A stretch of DNA of 64,000 bases from Isoetes taiwanensis (GCA_021234155.1 JAJEKV010000019.1:20111450-20175449), one strand, 5' to 3'. Counted from the first letter of the stretch, positions 10,641-23,973 are shown. Translations and numbers: made by a program. Notes: generated by a model not told the origin, from the sequence alone.

Positions 10641-13427
10641 GCCGTGTAACTCTAAAATAAGATCTGCGATCTTGAAGCTCTGATTGTGCAAACAAGGTTG
10701 GAGGCAAGTACTTGGCGTCGTGTGAACATGCCACATTACAAGTATACTTTCTGGAGTTCTTTGTCTCTTAGATCTCCCTTTGCGTGCTGGTGGGGCCTAG
10801 AATTTTGCCAAAGCGCTTTCCGTTTCTCTTCAGCATTATGCCAATGGTGTTTCACGACTTAAGGTTGCTCCTTAAAGCGACCTTCTTGTAAATCATTTAG
10901 CCATACGCCCTTCTATAAAACCACTCTGTCATCTGTCTTGGAGGGTTGGTTCCCACATTTCCACCCCCCTCTTTGAATTATTCTACGATGAAAGGCTATT
11001 TTAGCTTGTTTATGCGTGACTTCTCCATGCCTTGTGCACTCCACACTGCTAAGAGCTTCCATACTTCCTAAAAACCAAGGTGCATGAGCCCAAAGATGTG
11101 CAAGTAGTCATTGACTTCACTCTCTCCCCATCGTCTGTAAGCTTTAATAAATTTGTTATTACGGCTTGCGGTGTTCATCTTCTCTTGTGAGGTCCATTCT
11201 GCGGAATGTATGGGAACAATTCGGACAATGCATCCCATGCTTTTTTTCCTCAATGCTGAGCAGGCGCCATGCAATGCGGTCTGCTCCGCATCAACCCGGC
11301 AATTTTTCCAAATTCATGACCTTTTTTCTCCCATCTGGTTTTCCATTGACCTCTCTATGATTCTTTATGAGCGTCGAGCTTTTCATCCCTCCAATTGACA
11401 CCTTCACGAGGCACACTTGTTCTTCACCTTACGTTCTCATGGTATCTAATCTTACATTGCCACCATGCAAACACGCTACGATAGAACATGTTCAACTCTC
11501 ACAATTCCTTCCTCTCTTCTCTTCTTATGCGAAATGTTCCTACGAATCTGCTGACTCAAAAATATCATCTTGTCGATGATTCTCACAAAACACGAAAGTC
11601 ACGGATATGAACCCTCTCTAATGGAATGGGGAAAATGCCATGGAACTTGGGATCTTCTTCTCCTCTATTAAGACATTGTAGTTAAAGGGACAAGGTTGAA
11701 GCTGATCTTCCGATGCTTGACTGCTTGCGGAGTTACTTGATCTGGACAACTTTTGCATGTTCCTTGTCCTCCTCCACTTATGTTGTACATTGCTTTCTAC
11801 CAGTTTTAAATCGGGCGTAAGTGAAAAATTACTTTGTAAGATCCATAGTGATCTACTTGCAATTTTCCCCTCCCTCGAATCTGAATGTGTTCGGGATGTG
11901 ATTTGATTGAACACCCGATACCTCAAAACCTCGTGGGTTTTCTTCACGAACTTTAAAGAGACCTAACCTGCCAGGTGTCATCTTGATTGACACTTGAGAA
12001 CCATTTTTCCATACGCAGCTTCTTCTCTGCGTCGAGTCACCTCACCACATCTTTTTTGTTTATTCTTGTTGCTCTTTGATTTAGCATGTGCAATTGCATT
12101 CTCAATTGCTCTATTCATGATGACGCGGATACCCTCTCATACTTCTCAAACTTGTGAGTTCCATTTCATCCAATTTTATACAAACTTCAATCTCACCATT
12201 AGTTTACGACATGGCTGACCCAAGTCATAATATTTGACAAGGGTGTAAGAGTAACCAGGTCAACCCAAGATTATGCGTTCATTCATTCCAACTATATCAC
12301 AACAATCCTTGCCATTCTTATCTTTTATGGCTATGGCGAGTTGACACATTCCAACGTGGTACATCTCTCTCCTAATATGGCATACACCATCTTTGATACA
12401 AAGTAACCTTGTATTCGACAATTTGTGGGCGTGGAGCCCGAATACTTTTTGTGCCCATTCTTTTCAGCGCTTAGGTAGGATAGGCGAATAGAAAGGCGGT
12501 AACCAAGCCTCTTGATGCCTACATCATCACAAGCGGTCCTTACATCACGTAAACTTCCTAACTTCTTGTAGATCTCCCCTAGTACCATTTCCAATACCAT
12601 CTTCTTGAGGAGGAGAGTTGTAGGGCTGACAAATCATCCACTATCTCTTTGTTGGTAAGCTAGGTTCTTCACTACGTAACAAGATTGCTTCTAGTTTCCC
12701 GGATCTTAAGCGGCCTTTGCTAGTGTTATGCAGCGGACCTTGTGGCGTGACCTGCGCGTCTGAATGCACTGATCCAAACGGTTCACTCTATGCGATTAGA
12801 TAATGCTTCTTCCTTTCATAAGCCAAGGGGGTGTTTTCTTCAAATTCTTTAACCTACATTGAAGCCCAAAGTTTGCTCTTTGAGGCTCTTGGATCTTTTT
12901 CTTGCAGCTGCCCTATCACCAATTTGGACTTCTCCGCCATTATCTCAAAGTTTCCCTCCCCAAGCCGTCATTCCTTTCCTTCATCCGCGTTGGGTAATAG
13001 GCGAGAGAAAAAAAGAGCTGCTGGTTTAAGTTATAATTCTCTTGTGACAATGGAAGCAGCTCATCTCAAGGAAGCTATTATCGATTAGAATCCTTCATCC
13101 TCCCTCTCAATCTCTCACAATATCCCAGGAGGCGGAGTTACGTCACCACAAAATCGGGGATAAACTTGAAGCGTCAAAGTGGCGGTTTCTGCCACTCAGC
13201 GGATCCAATGGATATAAAGCTGCCATCCGCCCGGTCGCCGATACTTTTGAGCACGCAGGCACTTAACATGTCGAGTCCCCAGTTCTTATTTTAGACCTCT
13301 TTTTTGCGATTGAAGGCGGAGCATATTCTGAGTGGGTTGGATCATATCCACACATCATTTGGGCTTCATGTACAGCGTGGATGCTTACTGGCAAATGAAT
13401 GTGTACAATTTGTATACTTGGCGCAAT
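10641..13427. other. Unassigned DNA, possible broken minus-strand gene
   Basis: The motif GGCGTCGTGTGA(A/C), also seen at 5,347 and 8,017, recurs at 10,712. Between about 11,070 and 12,700 the minus strand reads in patches with protein-like composition: WGESEVNDYLHIFGLMHLG near 11,080, QPCPFNYNVLIEEKKIPSS near 11,660, and VLGEIYKKLGSLRDVRTAC near 12,560. No domain is recognised, and the patches are in different frames. It could be a decayed gene or retroelement gag. Confidence 0.3.
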
Positions 13428-13945
13428 TAAACCGTTTGAGATAGATCCGTGCTAACCTCGTTTTTGAAATTTTAGCGTGCATATGGAAAAGTCCATTCTC
13501 CTACAATCCATGCTTTTATACAAAAGCAAATTCAAGAGAGTGGTGTAGGGGGAAACTGTGTGGGATGAAGTAAAGATCAGATTCACGAACTTTAGAAGCT
13601 GTCCTTGGCCGCCTCGAAGCGAAAGTCTAATACAAAGCTTCGCCTACACATTCAAATTTTGAAATGTAGAAGGCGAGGAATGGACTCTAAATGAAAATAG
13701 GGCAAGACAAAATCGGTGATGCGCGCGGTGGTATGCATTGACCAAGAACAAGTCATGAGTTCTTAGGTATGCTATAATGCAAGTGGCTTTTTAGAAGCCA
13801 CGTGTTGCGTCAATGCAATGGAGCAACAAGAATTAAATACATATGGCGCCATAGATATGCGATTCCCTTATTAGGGAGATATTCCAAGCAAATCTAGCCC
13901 GGAAAAAGGAAATATGGCGTGGAATATGGTTGATAGGAGGCCATT
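13428..13945 (+). repeat. Dispersed repeat R, copy 1
   Basis: This segment is a diverged direct copy of 15,437-15,910. Shared blocks, in order: TTTTAGCGTGCATATGGAAA with CTCCTACAATCCATGCTTTT, a CCTCGAA...GAAAGTC block with TTTTGAAATGTAGA, GGTATGCTATAATGCAA, AATTAAATACATATGGCGCC with GATATGCGAT, and GATAGGAGGCCATTTT. A companion block (CTTGTGTTT...GAATTTGACAACAA) lies at 14,020 here and at 15,301 beside copy 2. No coding capacity is seen. Confidence 0.65.
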
Positions 13946-15044
13946 TTAGTTCATAAAACATAATATAACTTGGAATGATAGATATTTTATATGCAAATGG
14001 AGACTTGTGGCGAAGGACTTGTGTTTTAGTTTTAATTTGACAACAAATAAGAAAGTGGATCTGCGATCGCGAATTTAGTGTGTTCATTTTTCATTTACTA
14101 TATGTACTATTAAGCTTGGTGTGATCCTTGAAAAATAATATGCTCTTTGAAAGGGATGATGACTTATGTACTTAAGAGTGATAACACATGTCTGATAAAA
14201 AAAGTTAGGTATTCAAATGGGATTAGAAGCAAAAACTTTTACATTCAAAATTTTTATGGTAGGTATGGCTTTACATCATTTTGTAAATTTAAATGCGGGA
14301 GGCTTCAACTATTCACAACAAAAAGCGGGAAACTGCGGTCATATGGTAAGAAGAGTGGAGGCAAGAAGCTTTCCGACTAAGAACAAGGAAAAAATAAGGT
14401 GCTCTTGCCTAACAAATTTCATTCATGCAGCTTTAATGCATGCAAAAAAAAAAATAAGAAGAAATAGCGGATTGGTTGAATGCTTAAGAAAAGAAAGAAA
14501 ACATGCATGTACACCATGAACTAGCGTAGCCATGAGCTCTCGAAGTCGGCCGGTCGTCTCTTCAACTTCTTCATCTTCTTCATCATCTTGACTTCTGGCT
14601 ACTCCGGTCGGTGAATACTCATTTTCACGAAGAGATCTCCTATCCGACCTTCAAAGAACACTGTGATGAACTCCTGCTCGAAATTTCCTCTGATTTCCTC
14701 ATTCTCGATTCTCGTCAAGGTCGAGGAGGAATCGAAGGCATTCACAACAGGCCGTGGAAGCGTGAGGAGAGCTGCCGGAGGAACACCTCTTCCAGCGTAA
14801 TAGAAGCCTCTTGGAGGGACACCTCAAACAACCCCGTAGCTGATCTCTTCATGGCGATGGACTAGAGAAATTGGGCGGAGGATCTAGCAAAGATTGGTGG
14901 TGGGGAGAATGAAGCCAATCTAGGTTTGCAGGAATAGATATAGGCTGGATTAGGCGGTGAAAATCGTAGGAATGATTAGTATTCGGTCCTATCAACCATC
15001 ATTACATGCCATTATGTGCATATCGAGAAATTTGAGCCATATCT
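13946..15044. other. Unassigned DNA between repeat copies
   Basis: It holds the 14,020 companion block of repeat R and a pyrimidine-rich CTTCTTCATC stretch at about 14,560. A 14,611-14,865 frame of 84 codons has no recognisable motif. No gene is claimed. Confidence 0.35.
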
Positions 15045-15152
15045 AATATCTTCCTTTTTTTAACCTTATACCTAAATATCCAATATCTTCCTTTTTAACC
15101 TTATTCCTAAATAGCCAAATATCTTCCTTTTTTTAACCTTATTCCTAAACCT
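15045..15152 (+). repeat. Three-unit tandem repeat, about 36-bp period
   Basis: AATATCTTCC, a T-run, AACCTTAT and CCTAAATA repeat three times, starting at 15,045, 15,082 and 15,118. The units differ mainly in T-run length. It is a small AT-rich minisatellite. Confidence 0.8.
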
Positions 15153-15436
15153 ATATGATTTGAGTTTAACGAACTTATGAACACCGATATAATTGAATTT
15201 AACATACTATTTAATACCAAGATGCTACGTCACACTATATGGAGTAATTGGGATTTAAAAAAACACTCCAAACCCTCTCGACAAAACCACGTAAGTGCGG
15301 GAATACTTGTGTTTAAGTTTGAATTTGACAACAAGCAACTTCCATCTTGTGTGGGTCCTTGCAGTAGCGAAATCAAGGTGTGGTATTTTTATGCTAACAC
15401 AATTAAGCTTGCGTGTAGGCAGAAACTGTCCCGATA

Positions 15437-15910
15437 CTAACCGTTTTGGGGAATTTTAGCGTGCATATGGAAATCGAAAAGTCCATTCTCCTACAATCCA
15501 TGCTTTTATACATTAAGCAAATTCAAATTTGGAATTGTATAAGAGGCTTTAATATTAGGATGAAGTAGTCGGTTAAGCTGTGCATGGCGCCCTCGAAATA
15601 TGAAAGTCGTCACGATACAAACTTCAGCCTACATTCAACTTTTGAAATGTAGAGAAGCGGTGGCCTTACGCCTAGAACGATCATGAGTTGCGGTATGCTA
15701 TAATGCAAAGTGGCATTTTAGAACATACGGTATTTTCCGGTCAGGTCGACCTTCAACGGAATTAAATACATATAGGCGCCATGGATATGCGATCCCCTTA
15801 TTAGGAAGAATATTCAAGCAAATCGTAATTATGAGAGTTTGGTATCTAGGTGGCATGGGAAAAGGGGCGGAAATATGATGGAATGGGCGATAGGAGGCCA
15901 TTTTCAGACC
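15437..15910 (+). repeat. Dispersed repeat R, copy 2
   Basis: Second copy of the repeat at 13,428-13,945 with the same block order and about 2-kb spacing. The companion block precedes it at 15,301-15,400. The pair could be LTRs of an old element or a simple tandem duplication. No primer-binding site or protein domain supports the LTR reading. Confidence 0.62.
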
Positions 15911-16838
15911 CCAAATCGCCCTAATGCATGTCAAACAATGCATGCCACAATGCGATGAAGTTTCACATACTCAGCGTTCATACGAAAAGCCAATGTTCTA
16001 GCCAACAATGAAACAAGCACCCTTTCAAGTTGTTACTGGCCAGTGACAGCGGCGAACTACCATAACAGTTTGTTTAGGATACCTTCAGACCAGCCGTTAT
16101 GTTAGGATTCCGTTAAGCTTTAGCGAGTTTTCCTTTCCTGCTCACTTAAGTTAGTTTTGCGTTAATAAATTTATTTAGCATTCCGTTAAATATTTTAACC
16201 TAAAAGTGTTAACTCAAAATCGTTCATACTCATTTACCTTAAGTTGAAGATTAAACTCAAAGTTACACGCCAATATAAAAATTACACACTAAAATTAAAG
16301 TGATCTCTTGAGATCGGTTTAAAATTTTAACGAAGGCGGAGCAGTACAGCCGGAATGAGAGCGAAGGTACATGCGAATGAAGCGGATAAAGCTCGGCGAG
16401 GAACTTCTTTTTAGAATTAGGGGCGTGTCACGATAGGTCTGAGGTATTCAGGGATAGGTGGTGCATAATAGATTACGCCTCTTCACAGCACACTCGAGAA
16501 CAACAAGAAGGGGATGAGGATCCTTAGGCGGAGTTAGCTTTCCTAAAAGCGCAATTTACGGGATCGGAGATTGCTTTTAAGGATGTGGGTTGAGTTGCAT
16601 TTCAGCGGACCTGTATTTCGTTACCAAGAACACAGCCAATGTTTGTATACGAAATCTGGATGCCTTCAAAAAAATCAGCGAGAAACATCAAATGGTCTTG
16701 GGTAGCTTAACGTAGCGGGAATCTCATAAGTTTCAACATAAAATTAGTGTAAAAGTAGTAAAATAAGATCCATAAATATAGCTGTAAAAGCACAACAGAT
16801 TCTATTAGATAACAATGCACAAAGAGAATTTCTATACG
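15911..16838. other. Unassigned DNA left of the chromovirus array
   Basis: No gene seen. Its AT-rich part gives useful anchors for the inverted arm: TAAATATTTTAACCT at 16,187 and ATCTCATAAGTTTCAACAT at 16,721 are found again, inverted, at 30,036 and 29,682. Confidence 0.5.
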
Positions 16839-17220
16839 TGACATTAAGGAGTATTTGCCTCGATATACATATAAATATCGACCGTCACCCGGTAAAGATG
16901 CATACCATAGATTATTTTTAACCTAGGGTTAACCTAAAAAGGGATTAATTTAGCTATGCTAAATTAATTATTAAAGTTAATTACCTATGTTTAAGGAATT
17001 AATTTCTAATTGGTTAATTAGGATAATGGATGGATTAGGAAGAAGCCACTTGTAGCTTCGATTAGCCAGCATGGGAATCTAACTTGGGAATCAACATTGA
17101 ACCTTTGTCCCATTTGACCCCAAAATCGAGCCGAGGAGGAGGGCGGTGAGCACCCAAGTTCTTGCGGAAAGTACATTCTTGAGTGCCCAAGTTTGCTAAA
17201 CACACAAGTCTTTGAAGATG
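16839..17220 (+). repeat. Chromovirus LTR, copy A
   Basis: Homologous to 20,439 and 23,972 over roughly 320-380 bases: ATAAATATCG-ACCGTCACCCG, ACCTAGGGTTAACCTAAAA, GGGATTAATTTAGC, and AATGGATGGATTAGGAAG with CCACTTG. It contains the perfect palindrome TTAATTTAG-CTATG-CTAAATTAA. The left boundary is set at TG 16,839 by alignment with the copies that follow a polypurine tract. The right boundary is uncertain because no clear primer-binding site was found. Confidence 0.65.
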
Positions 17221-20200
17221 GAAGCACTACATGATGATAATGGATCAAGTGAAACTTCGGGTAAGTGGGTAGTCAAGCTTGAGATTTATAAGCTATATTT
17301 TACTAGAAGCGAGGCGATCTTATGGACGATTTACAGGGCCAAGTACTTTTCAAAGATTGATTTACGCTCAGGATATCACCGTCGGGGAATCAAGAGGAGG
17401 ACATCCATAAGTCTGCTTTTACGCTTTTCGATACGAGGGGCATTGTTATGAGTTTACCGTTATACCTTTTGGACTAACTAATGCCCCACTTAACTTTTCA
17501 TCTTTGATTGTTAGGTGATGTCTTCGGAGCAATACTTTGGATGATTTTGTTGTTATTTTCTTTGACAGCATTCTCATCTATAGTAAGACTACGGAGGAGC
17601 ATGAGCAACATCTCGGTTAGCCCTACAAAAACTAAGGCGTCACCAGCTCTTTGTCAAGTTCTCTAGGGTGCAAGTTTGCCCTCCGAAGGTGGATTATTTG
17701 GGACCGCGTCATTTCAGCGAGAGGGAATTGCCTACGGATCGGCAAAGATGATAGAAGCATTAGAGAATTGGCCCATTCGGGTAATATTTTTGAGAGGTGC
17801 TTCTTGGGATTGTGGATATTCACCCAGGAAGTTTGTTAAGGAATTTGCAAAGATTAGCGGCACCTCTTACCGATCTTACAAAGCATGAGAAAGTGAGCGA
17901 TTGGGTTAATTTGGAAGCAAGTCGGGGAAGTTTTCGAGAAGCAAGGATGCTTTAACATAAACACCGATCCTCACATTGCGGACCCAAAAAGGATAAACTA
18001 GTAACAGCGGATGCCGATAAACTTGCTACCCGATTGGAGTCTAATCTCACGAGGAGGGAGGGTTATTGCCTATGATTCAAAGAAAATGAATGAGACTAAA
18101 CAGCGATACCCTACCCATGATCGAGGTTGTTAGTTGTTGTCAGCTCTGGCATTATATGGAACACTACCTTCTTGGTAGAAGATTTCAGCAATCTGATCAT
18201 GTGAGAGTCTCCGTTATCTATCAACCCGGCCCGAATCTGAATCCGTCAAAGAAGATGGATGGAGTTTCTCGAGGAGTATGATTTTGAGATTATGTATAAG
18301 CTTTAAGAAACACAATGTGGTTCGCGGATGCATTATCATACCATCCCTTGGTAACCAGACCCATTGTAATGCAATTTCCACACTCACTAGTGAGTTCGGA
18401 AAACAGATAAGCGGACCTTGGCCCGCAGATCCGAGTTCCATGGCGTCTGGATAGTTTGGCTAAGGAGAGCGCATCTGGATAAGAATGTGAAGCTTTCGTT
18501 AGGTATAAGAAGAGGGCAATTTGTTATATTACAAGATAAGTTGTGTGTACACGAGACCGAGTGCGTAAACTTATTCTCCATGACACACTGGCACAACCCT
18601 ATAATTTGGACATGCGGTTTTATGAGAGACCTACTTTAGATCCACTCCAGTTATTTTGGCCTTCGATGAAGAAGGACATTCCCGGTATACTAGCGTGTCG
18701 GTGCTGTCAGCAAACCAAGGCTAGGCAACTAAGGATTCCATGAGAGTTGCAATCCTAGATGTGCCCAATGCCAAATGGAAGTGATAACTATGGATTTCAT
18801 TGTGGGCCTTCCGCGTACTCTCGCGTGGATATGATGCATTAATGGTAGTGGTCGACAAATTATAGAAATGGCTCATTTCTTGCCATGTCGGTACCACGGA
18901 CCACGACCGCCGATACACGGCTTTCTTTGTTTTTGCAAAGGAGATCTTGGTGCATGGAGATACCCGCGAGTTGCTCGTATCGGCCGGGGATCCCAAATTA
19001 CGTAAGTGCGTTACGGAAAGATTTCTTTGCCACCATCAAGCCAAGCTTGCTATGATCTGACATATCATCCACCGAGCCGGATGGTGGGAGCCAGGCATAC
19101 TAATCGCATTATAGAAGATATACTCACAGTTATAGATTAGATAGCTTAATCACAATGGAGCTGACTATATTTATTTGGTCGAATTTGCCTATAATAGCAT
19201 GAAGCTTGAGGTCTTCGGAATGTCTCTCTTTATGATAAATTATGGTTACCAATGTGCTACTCAGAACACATGGCATAATCAGTTTCTAAGGTGGAGGTTT
19301 CTCCGCCGGCTCCTCTTGGAAATGCAAGCTTTTGGTTGAGGAAGTTCGTGGATGCCGGCCAGCTCTTGATGTCCGAGAAAGTGTCGCGGATAACCTGAGA
19401 ACTTACGGGTCTTCGGTGGGCCGAATCGGTTTGGCTTAAGATTAGGTAAAACAAGCGAGCTTAAGATTGTGCTTTGCAAAAGCTGGCACCCGGATGGGCT
19501 GGGGCGGATTGAAATCATTGAGCGATGTTGGAGAAACGAGCATATAAGCTTGGATTTGCCGCAGCGAATCCACAAGGTCTTTCCGTGAGTCTTACGAAGC
19601 GAGCACACCCGAATCGGAGAGATCTTGGATACACCCACCCTACTTGAAATGACAGAAGAGCATTTAGATATAGTGCCCAGCTCTTCTTGATGAGCATATA
19701 AAAGCAGGGCGAGAAGGATAAATGTTGCAATACTTGGTTAGTGGAAACACTTGCCGGAGTTGAGATGCTACGTGGTGATGAAGATTGATCTTGAGAAGCA
19801 CTATCCAGGGCTTCATGGGGAGGAATCTGAGGGGCAGCACCATCAGCGATGCTATCAGCCCGCTTTGGCGGTGGCTTGAAAGCTTGATTAAGCGAGAATC
19901 ATGCGGTAGAATTAGATGCATCATGGTAATAATAGTTACGATGATGAGATCACTTTAAATTTCTCTGATTAGTGTATTGTCAATGTGGACATGTGGCGAA
20001 TTGCTTGGAAAGCATGTAGTTGATAGGCAGCGTTCATCCGGCTATAATGGGAACAGCATTTATACGCGCAATGAATTAGAATCATAGAGCACGATAGGTT
20101 CCCTTGTACATAAATTTTTCTTTATTCTTATAGGGGGTGGTCCTTCAATACAACCTATTTATATTATCTATATATACTGATGTATTCACATGTGCAGGCT

Positions 20201-20438
20201 TGATGGCGATAAGTGACACGCCCGTATGTATAGAGGAATTCTTGATGGCGAACTTTTCAGTTTATCTTGTCTACATGTATTTATCTTTTGTCACTATAAT
20301 CTTTGATGTCGGTTTTGGTCCTTGTTATGATAAAATCTTTGATGTTATTACCCTTGCAAATAAGGAATTACCTTTTATGTATAGTTTTATAGTTTAACTA
20401 ACCTAATCTTTGAGGGACAACATTATTTCTAAGGAGAA
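17221..20438 (+). mobile_element. pol: Ty3/gypsy chromovirus body, copy A (RT-RNaseH-integrase-chromodomain; no gag/protease)
   Basis: Decoded through several frameshifts. Reverse transcriptase starts abruptly at about 17,320 with KYFSKIDLRSGYH. The catalytic LDDFVV segment lies near 17,535. RNase H (17,940-18,340) includes VTADA-like and YDSKKMNET residues and ends with RWMEFLEEYDFEIMYK. The integrase zinc region (about 18,545-18,735) has CRCCQQTKARQLRIP, and the core (18,760-19,250) has MDFIVGLPRTL and VSDRDPKF-like residues. A chromodomain (QYLV.WKHLPEL..TW) lies at 19,720-19,810. About 600 noncoding bases follow, then a purine-rich tract before the next LTR. Gag, protease and the first part of RT are absent. 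It cannot move on its own as sequenced. Confidence 0.85.
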
Positions 20439-20760
20439 TGTGGCGTTCCAAGTATTTTATCACGGTATGCATTATAAATATCTTGACGATCACCGATGGA
20501 AAATCATACACCATGGGGTATTTAACCTAGGGGTTAACCTAAAGGGATTAATTTAGCTATGCTAGATTAATTGTGGATTAACTACCTGTGTTTAAGAATT
20601 AATCTCTATTGGATTAATTAGAATAATGGATGGATTAGGAAGAAGCCACTTGGCCAAACTTCGATTGGCGGCATGGAGTTGGGAGGGTTTGTTGGCGCCC
20701 AAGTTGCTGGCTGTTCGAGTGCCCAAGTTTACTAAACACCTGAGTCTTTGAAGATGGAAG
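20439..20760 (+). repeat. Chromovirus LTR, copy B (shared between the two bodies)
   Basis: Starts TGTGGCGTTCC directly after the AAGGAGAA purine tract and follows LTR A base-block for base-block, with the palindrome reading TTAATTTAGCTATGCTAGATTAA. One LTR serves as the 3' LTR of body A and the 5' LTR of body B. That is the mark of unequal recombination between LTRs, not of two separate insertions. Confidence 0.75.
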
Positions 20761-23700
20761 CACCCCATGATAATGGATCAAGTGTCGAAAACTTGGTAAG
20801 TGGGTAGCCAAGCTTGAAGTTTATCGCTATGCTTTGCACAAATGACGATCTTATGGACGATTGCAAGGGGCCAGTACTTCTCAAAGAATTGATTTCACGC
20901 TCGGATATCACCATCGGGGAATCAAGGGAGGACATCCATAAGTCACTTTTGCACTCGATCACGGGCATTATGAGTTTACCGTTATGCCTTTTGGACTAAC
21001 TAATGCCCCACTTAACTTTCCTGCGATTGATGAATGATGTCTTCGATAATGCGGATGATTTTGTTATTTATTTTCTTTGGCATTCTCATCTATAGTAAGA
21101 CTCTGGAGGCATGAGCAACATCTCGGTTGGCCCTACAAAACTAAGGAAATGCCAGCTCATTGCAAGTTCTCTAAGTGCAAGTTTGCCACTCAGAAGGTGG
21201 ATTGATTATTTGGAACCGCGTCATTTGTTAGGGAATTGCTACAGATCTAGCAAAGATAGAGGCAGTAGAGAATTGGCCCATTCGAGGTAATGTTTGGCGG
21301 AGGTGCTTCTTGGGATTGTGAGGATATTACGGAAGTTTGTTAAGAATTTTGCAAAGATTGCAGCACCTCTTACACGATCTTACAAAGCATGAAAGTGAAG
21401 CGATTGGATTGAGCATTGGAAAGCAAAAGTCAAGGGAAGTTTTCAGAAGCTTAAGGATGCTTTAACATATTTTTCAGTCCTCACATTGCCAGACGAAAAG
21501 GATAAACTAGTAACAGCGGATGCCCGATAAACTTGCTACGGTGGAGTCTAATGCCGGGAGGGAGGTTATTACCTATGATTCAAAGAAAATGAATGAGACT
21601 AGCAATGATACCCTACCCATGATCAGGAGTTGTTGGCTGTTGTCCGGCCTTCTAGTATATGGAGACACTACCTTCTTGGTAGAAGCTTTCAGCTTGATAC
21701 GGATCCTTCCCGAGTCTAAGTTTATCTATCCAACCCAGCCCGAATCTCAATCTCTCTGTCCAAGAAGATGGATGGAGTTTCTCGAGGAGTATGATTTTGA
21801 GATTATATATAAGCACAGGAAACGCACCAATGTGGTTGCGGATGCATTATCATGCCATCCTTGGTAACCGAACCCATTGTAATGCAATTTCCACACTCAG
21901 TAGTGAGTTAGGAAAAGCAGATAGAGCAGACCTTGGCCCGCAGATCGAGTTCCATGATATGCGGGATAGTTTGCAGCTAAGAACGCGATGCGGATAAAAG
22001 AATGTGAAGCTTTCGTTAGAGTATAAGAAGAGGCAATTTATTTATATTACAAAGATAAGTTGTGTACACGAGACTTTAGGAGTCGCGTAAAGCTTATTCT
22101 CCATGACACACACTTGACCCTATAAATTTGGACATCGCGGTTTTATGAAGACCTACTTTAAGATCCGCTCGGTTATTTTTGTATGATGAAGGACATTCGA
22201 GTATATTAGCGGTGCGGGTGTGTCCAGCAAACCAAGGCTGAGCAACTAAGGATTCCGGGGAGGTTGCAATCCCTAGATGTGCCCAATGCCAAATGGGAAG
22301 TGATAACTATGGATTTCATTGTGGGCCTTCCGCATTACTCTCAGTGGATATGACCTCATTAATGGTAGTGGTAAAGACAAATTATGAAAATGGCTCATTT
22401 CTTGCCATATCGTACCCACCGGACACAACCTTGATACCGCTTTGCTGTTTGCAAAGGAGATCTTGGTGCATGGAATGCCACGAGGTTATCGTGTCAGACA
22501 GGGATCTCAAATTCGTAGAGATGCGTTACGGAAAGATTTCTTTGCCACCATCAAACCAAGCTTGCTATGAGTACAACATATCATCCTCGGGCGGATGGTG
22601 GAGACGAGCATACTAAATAGCATTATAGAAGATATGCTATGAAGTTGTATGTGTGGGTAAGCAATCACAATGTGCTGACTATATTTGTCGGTCGAATTTG
22701 CCTATAATAGCAAGGTCTTCGAATGTCTCTTTATGATAAATTATGGTTACCAATGTCTTACTCGGTACATGGCATAATCCGTTTCTGGGTGGGTTTCTCA
22801 GCAGCTCCTCTTGGAAATGCAAGCTTTGGTTGGGAAGTTCGTGGATGCCTTATTGGGCTGGCGGTATTCGAGAAAGAATAATAAGCCCGGATAAGCCACA
22901 GAACTTACGGGTCTTCAGGGTAGGCCGAATCCAGTTTGGCTTAAGATTAAGGTAAAACGAGCCAAGCTTAAGATTGGTAACTGCAAAAGCTGGCACCCAG
23001 ATGGGCTGGGTTGTTCAAAATCATTGAGCGTGTTGGAGAAACGGGCATATAAGCTTGGATTTGCCACCCAGCTTGAATCCACAAGGTCTTTCACATGAGT
23101 CTTACGGCGGCACACTTGAGATCGGAGGAGATCTTGGATACACCCACCCTACTTGAAATGACATAAGAGCATTTAGATATAGTGCCTGAAGCTCTTCTTG
23201 ATGAGAACTATATCGCTTGAGACGGAGGACTCAAATGTTGCAATGCTTGGTTAAGTAAAACGCAGGTTGAGGATGCTACGTGGGTGATGAAGATTGATCT
23301 TGAGAAGCACTATCGAACTTCATGTCTGCGGGAATCTCGGGGCGCACCATCAGCGATGCTATCAACGCACACGGCGGTAAGCGAAGGCTTGATTCGTAGA
23401 GAATCATGCGGTAGAAGGTAGATGCATCATCGCGTAATAATAGTTACCGATGATAGAGATCACTTTTCGTGTTCTCTGGGGCGTGGTGTATTGTCAATGT
23501 GGACATGACGCGAATTGCTTGGAAAGCATGTAGTTGATAGGCGGCGTTCATCCGGCTATAATGGGAACTTGTGGCCATTCCTTACGCGCAATGAATTAGA
23601 ATCATAGGCACGATAGGTTCCCTTGTACATAAATTTTTTTCTTTATTCTTATAGGGGGTGGTCCTTCAGCACAACCTATTTATATTATCCTATATATCTT

Positions 23701-23971
23701 GGTATATTCACATGTGCAGGCGGTGAAGCGTCGCATTGACTGCCCATGTATAGAAATTCTTGATGGCGGAACTTTTCGATTTTATCTTGTCTACATGTAT
23801 TTATCTTTTTGTCACTATAATCTTTGATGTGGGACTTTGGTCCTTGTTATGATAAGAATCTTTGATGTTATTACCCTTTTAAATAAGGAATTACCTTCCT
23901 TCTTTTATGTATAGTTTTATAGTTTAACTAACCCTAATCTTTGAGGACAGCAGTATTTCTAAGAGGGAGAA
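20761..23971 (+). mobile_element. pol: Ty3/gypsy chromovirus body, copy B (same internal deletion)
   Basis: Same order and boundaries as copy A. RT IDFTLGYHH-like at about 20,890 and MPFGLTNAP at about 20,985. RNase H lies at 21,480-21,870, including EFLEEYDFEIIYK-H-KRTNVVADALS. The integrase zinc region is at about 22,060-22,260, and the core at 22,280-22,560 contains MDFIVGLP and VSDRDLKF. The chromodomain is at 23,230-23,320. The 3' noncoding part ends in AAGAGGGAGAATG, a polypurine tract, at 23,961. The missing gag/protease and the same start point inside RT show that the deletion preceded the duplication. Chromodomains direct integrase to marked chromatin; that is family knowledge. Confidence 0.85.
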
Positions 23972-23973
23972 TG
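23961..23973 (+). other. Polypurine tract before LTR C
   Basis: AAGAGGGAGAATG immediately precedes the LTR start TGTGGCG. The corresponding site before LTR B is AAGGAGAATG at 20,431. This is the expected second-strand primer of reverse transcription and fixes the LTR 5' ends. Confidence 0.7.

Noticed and set aside
12831-13088. 85-codon plus-strand frame with Ser-rich composition
   Set aside because: No motif, and the neighbouring minus strand is equally open; cannot be separated from chance.
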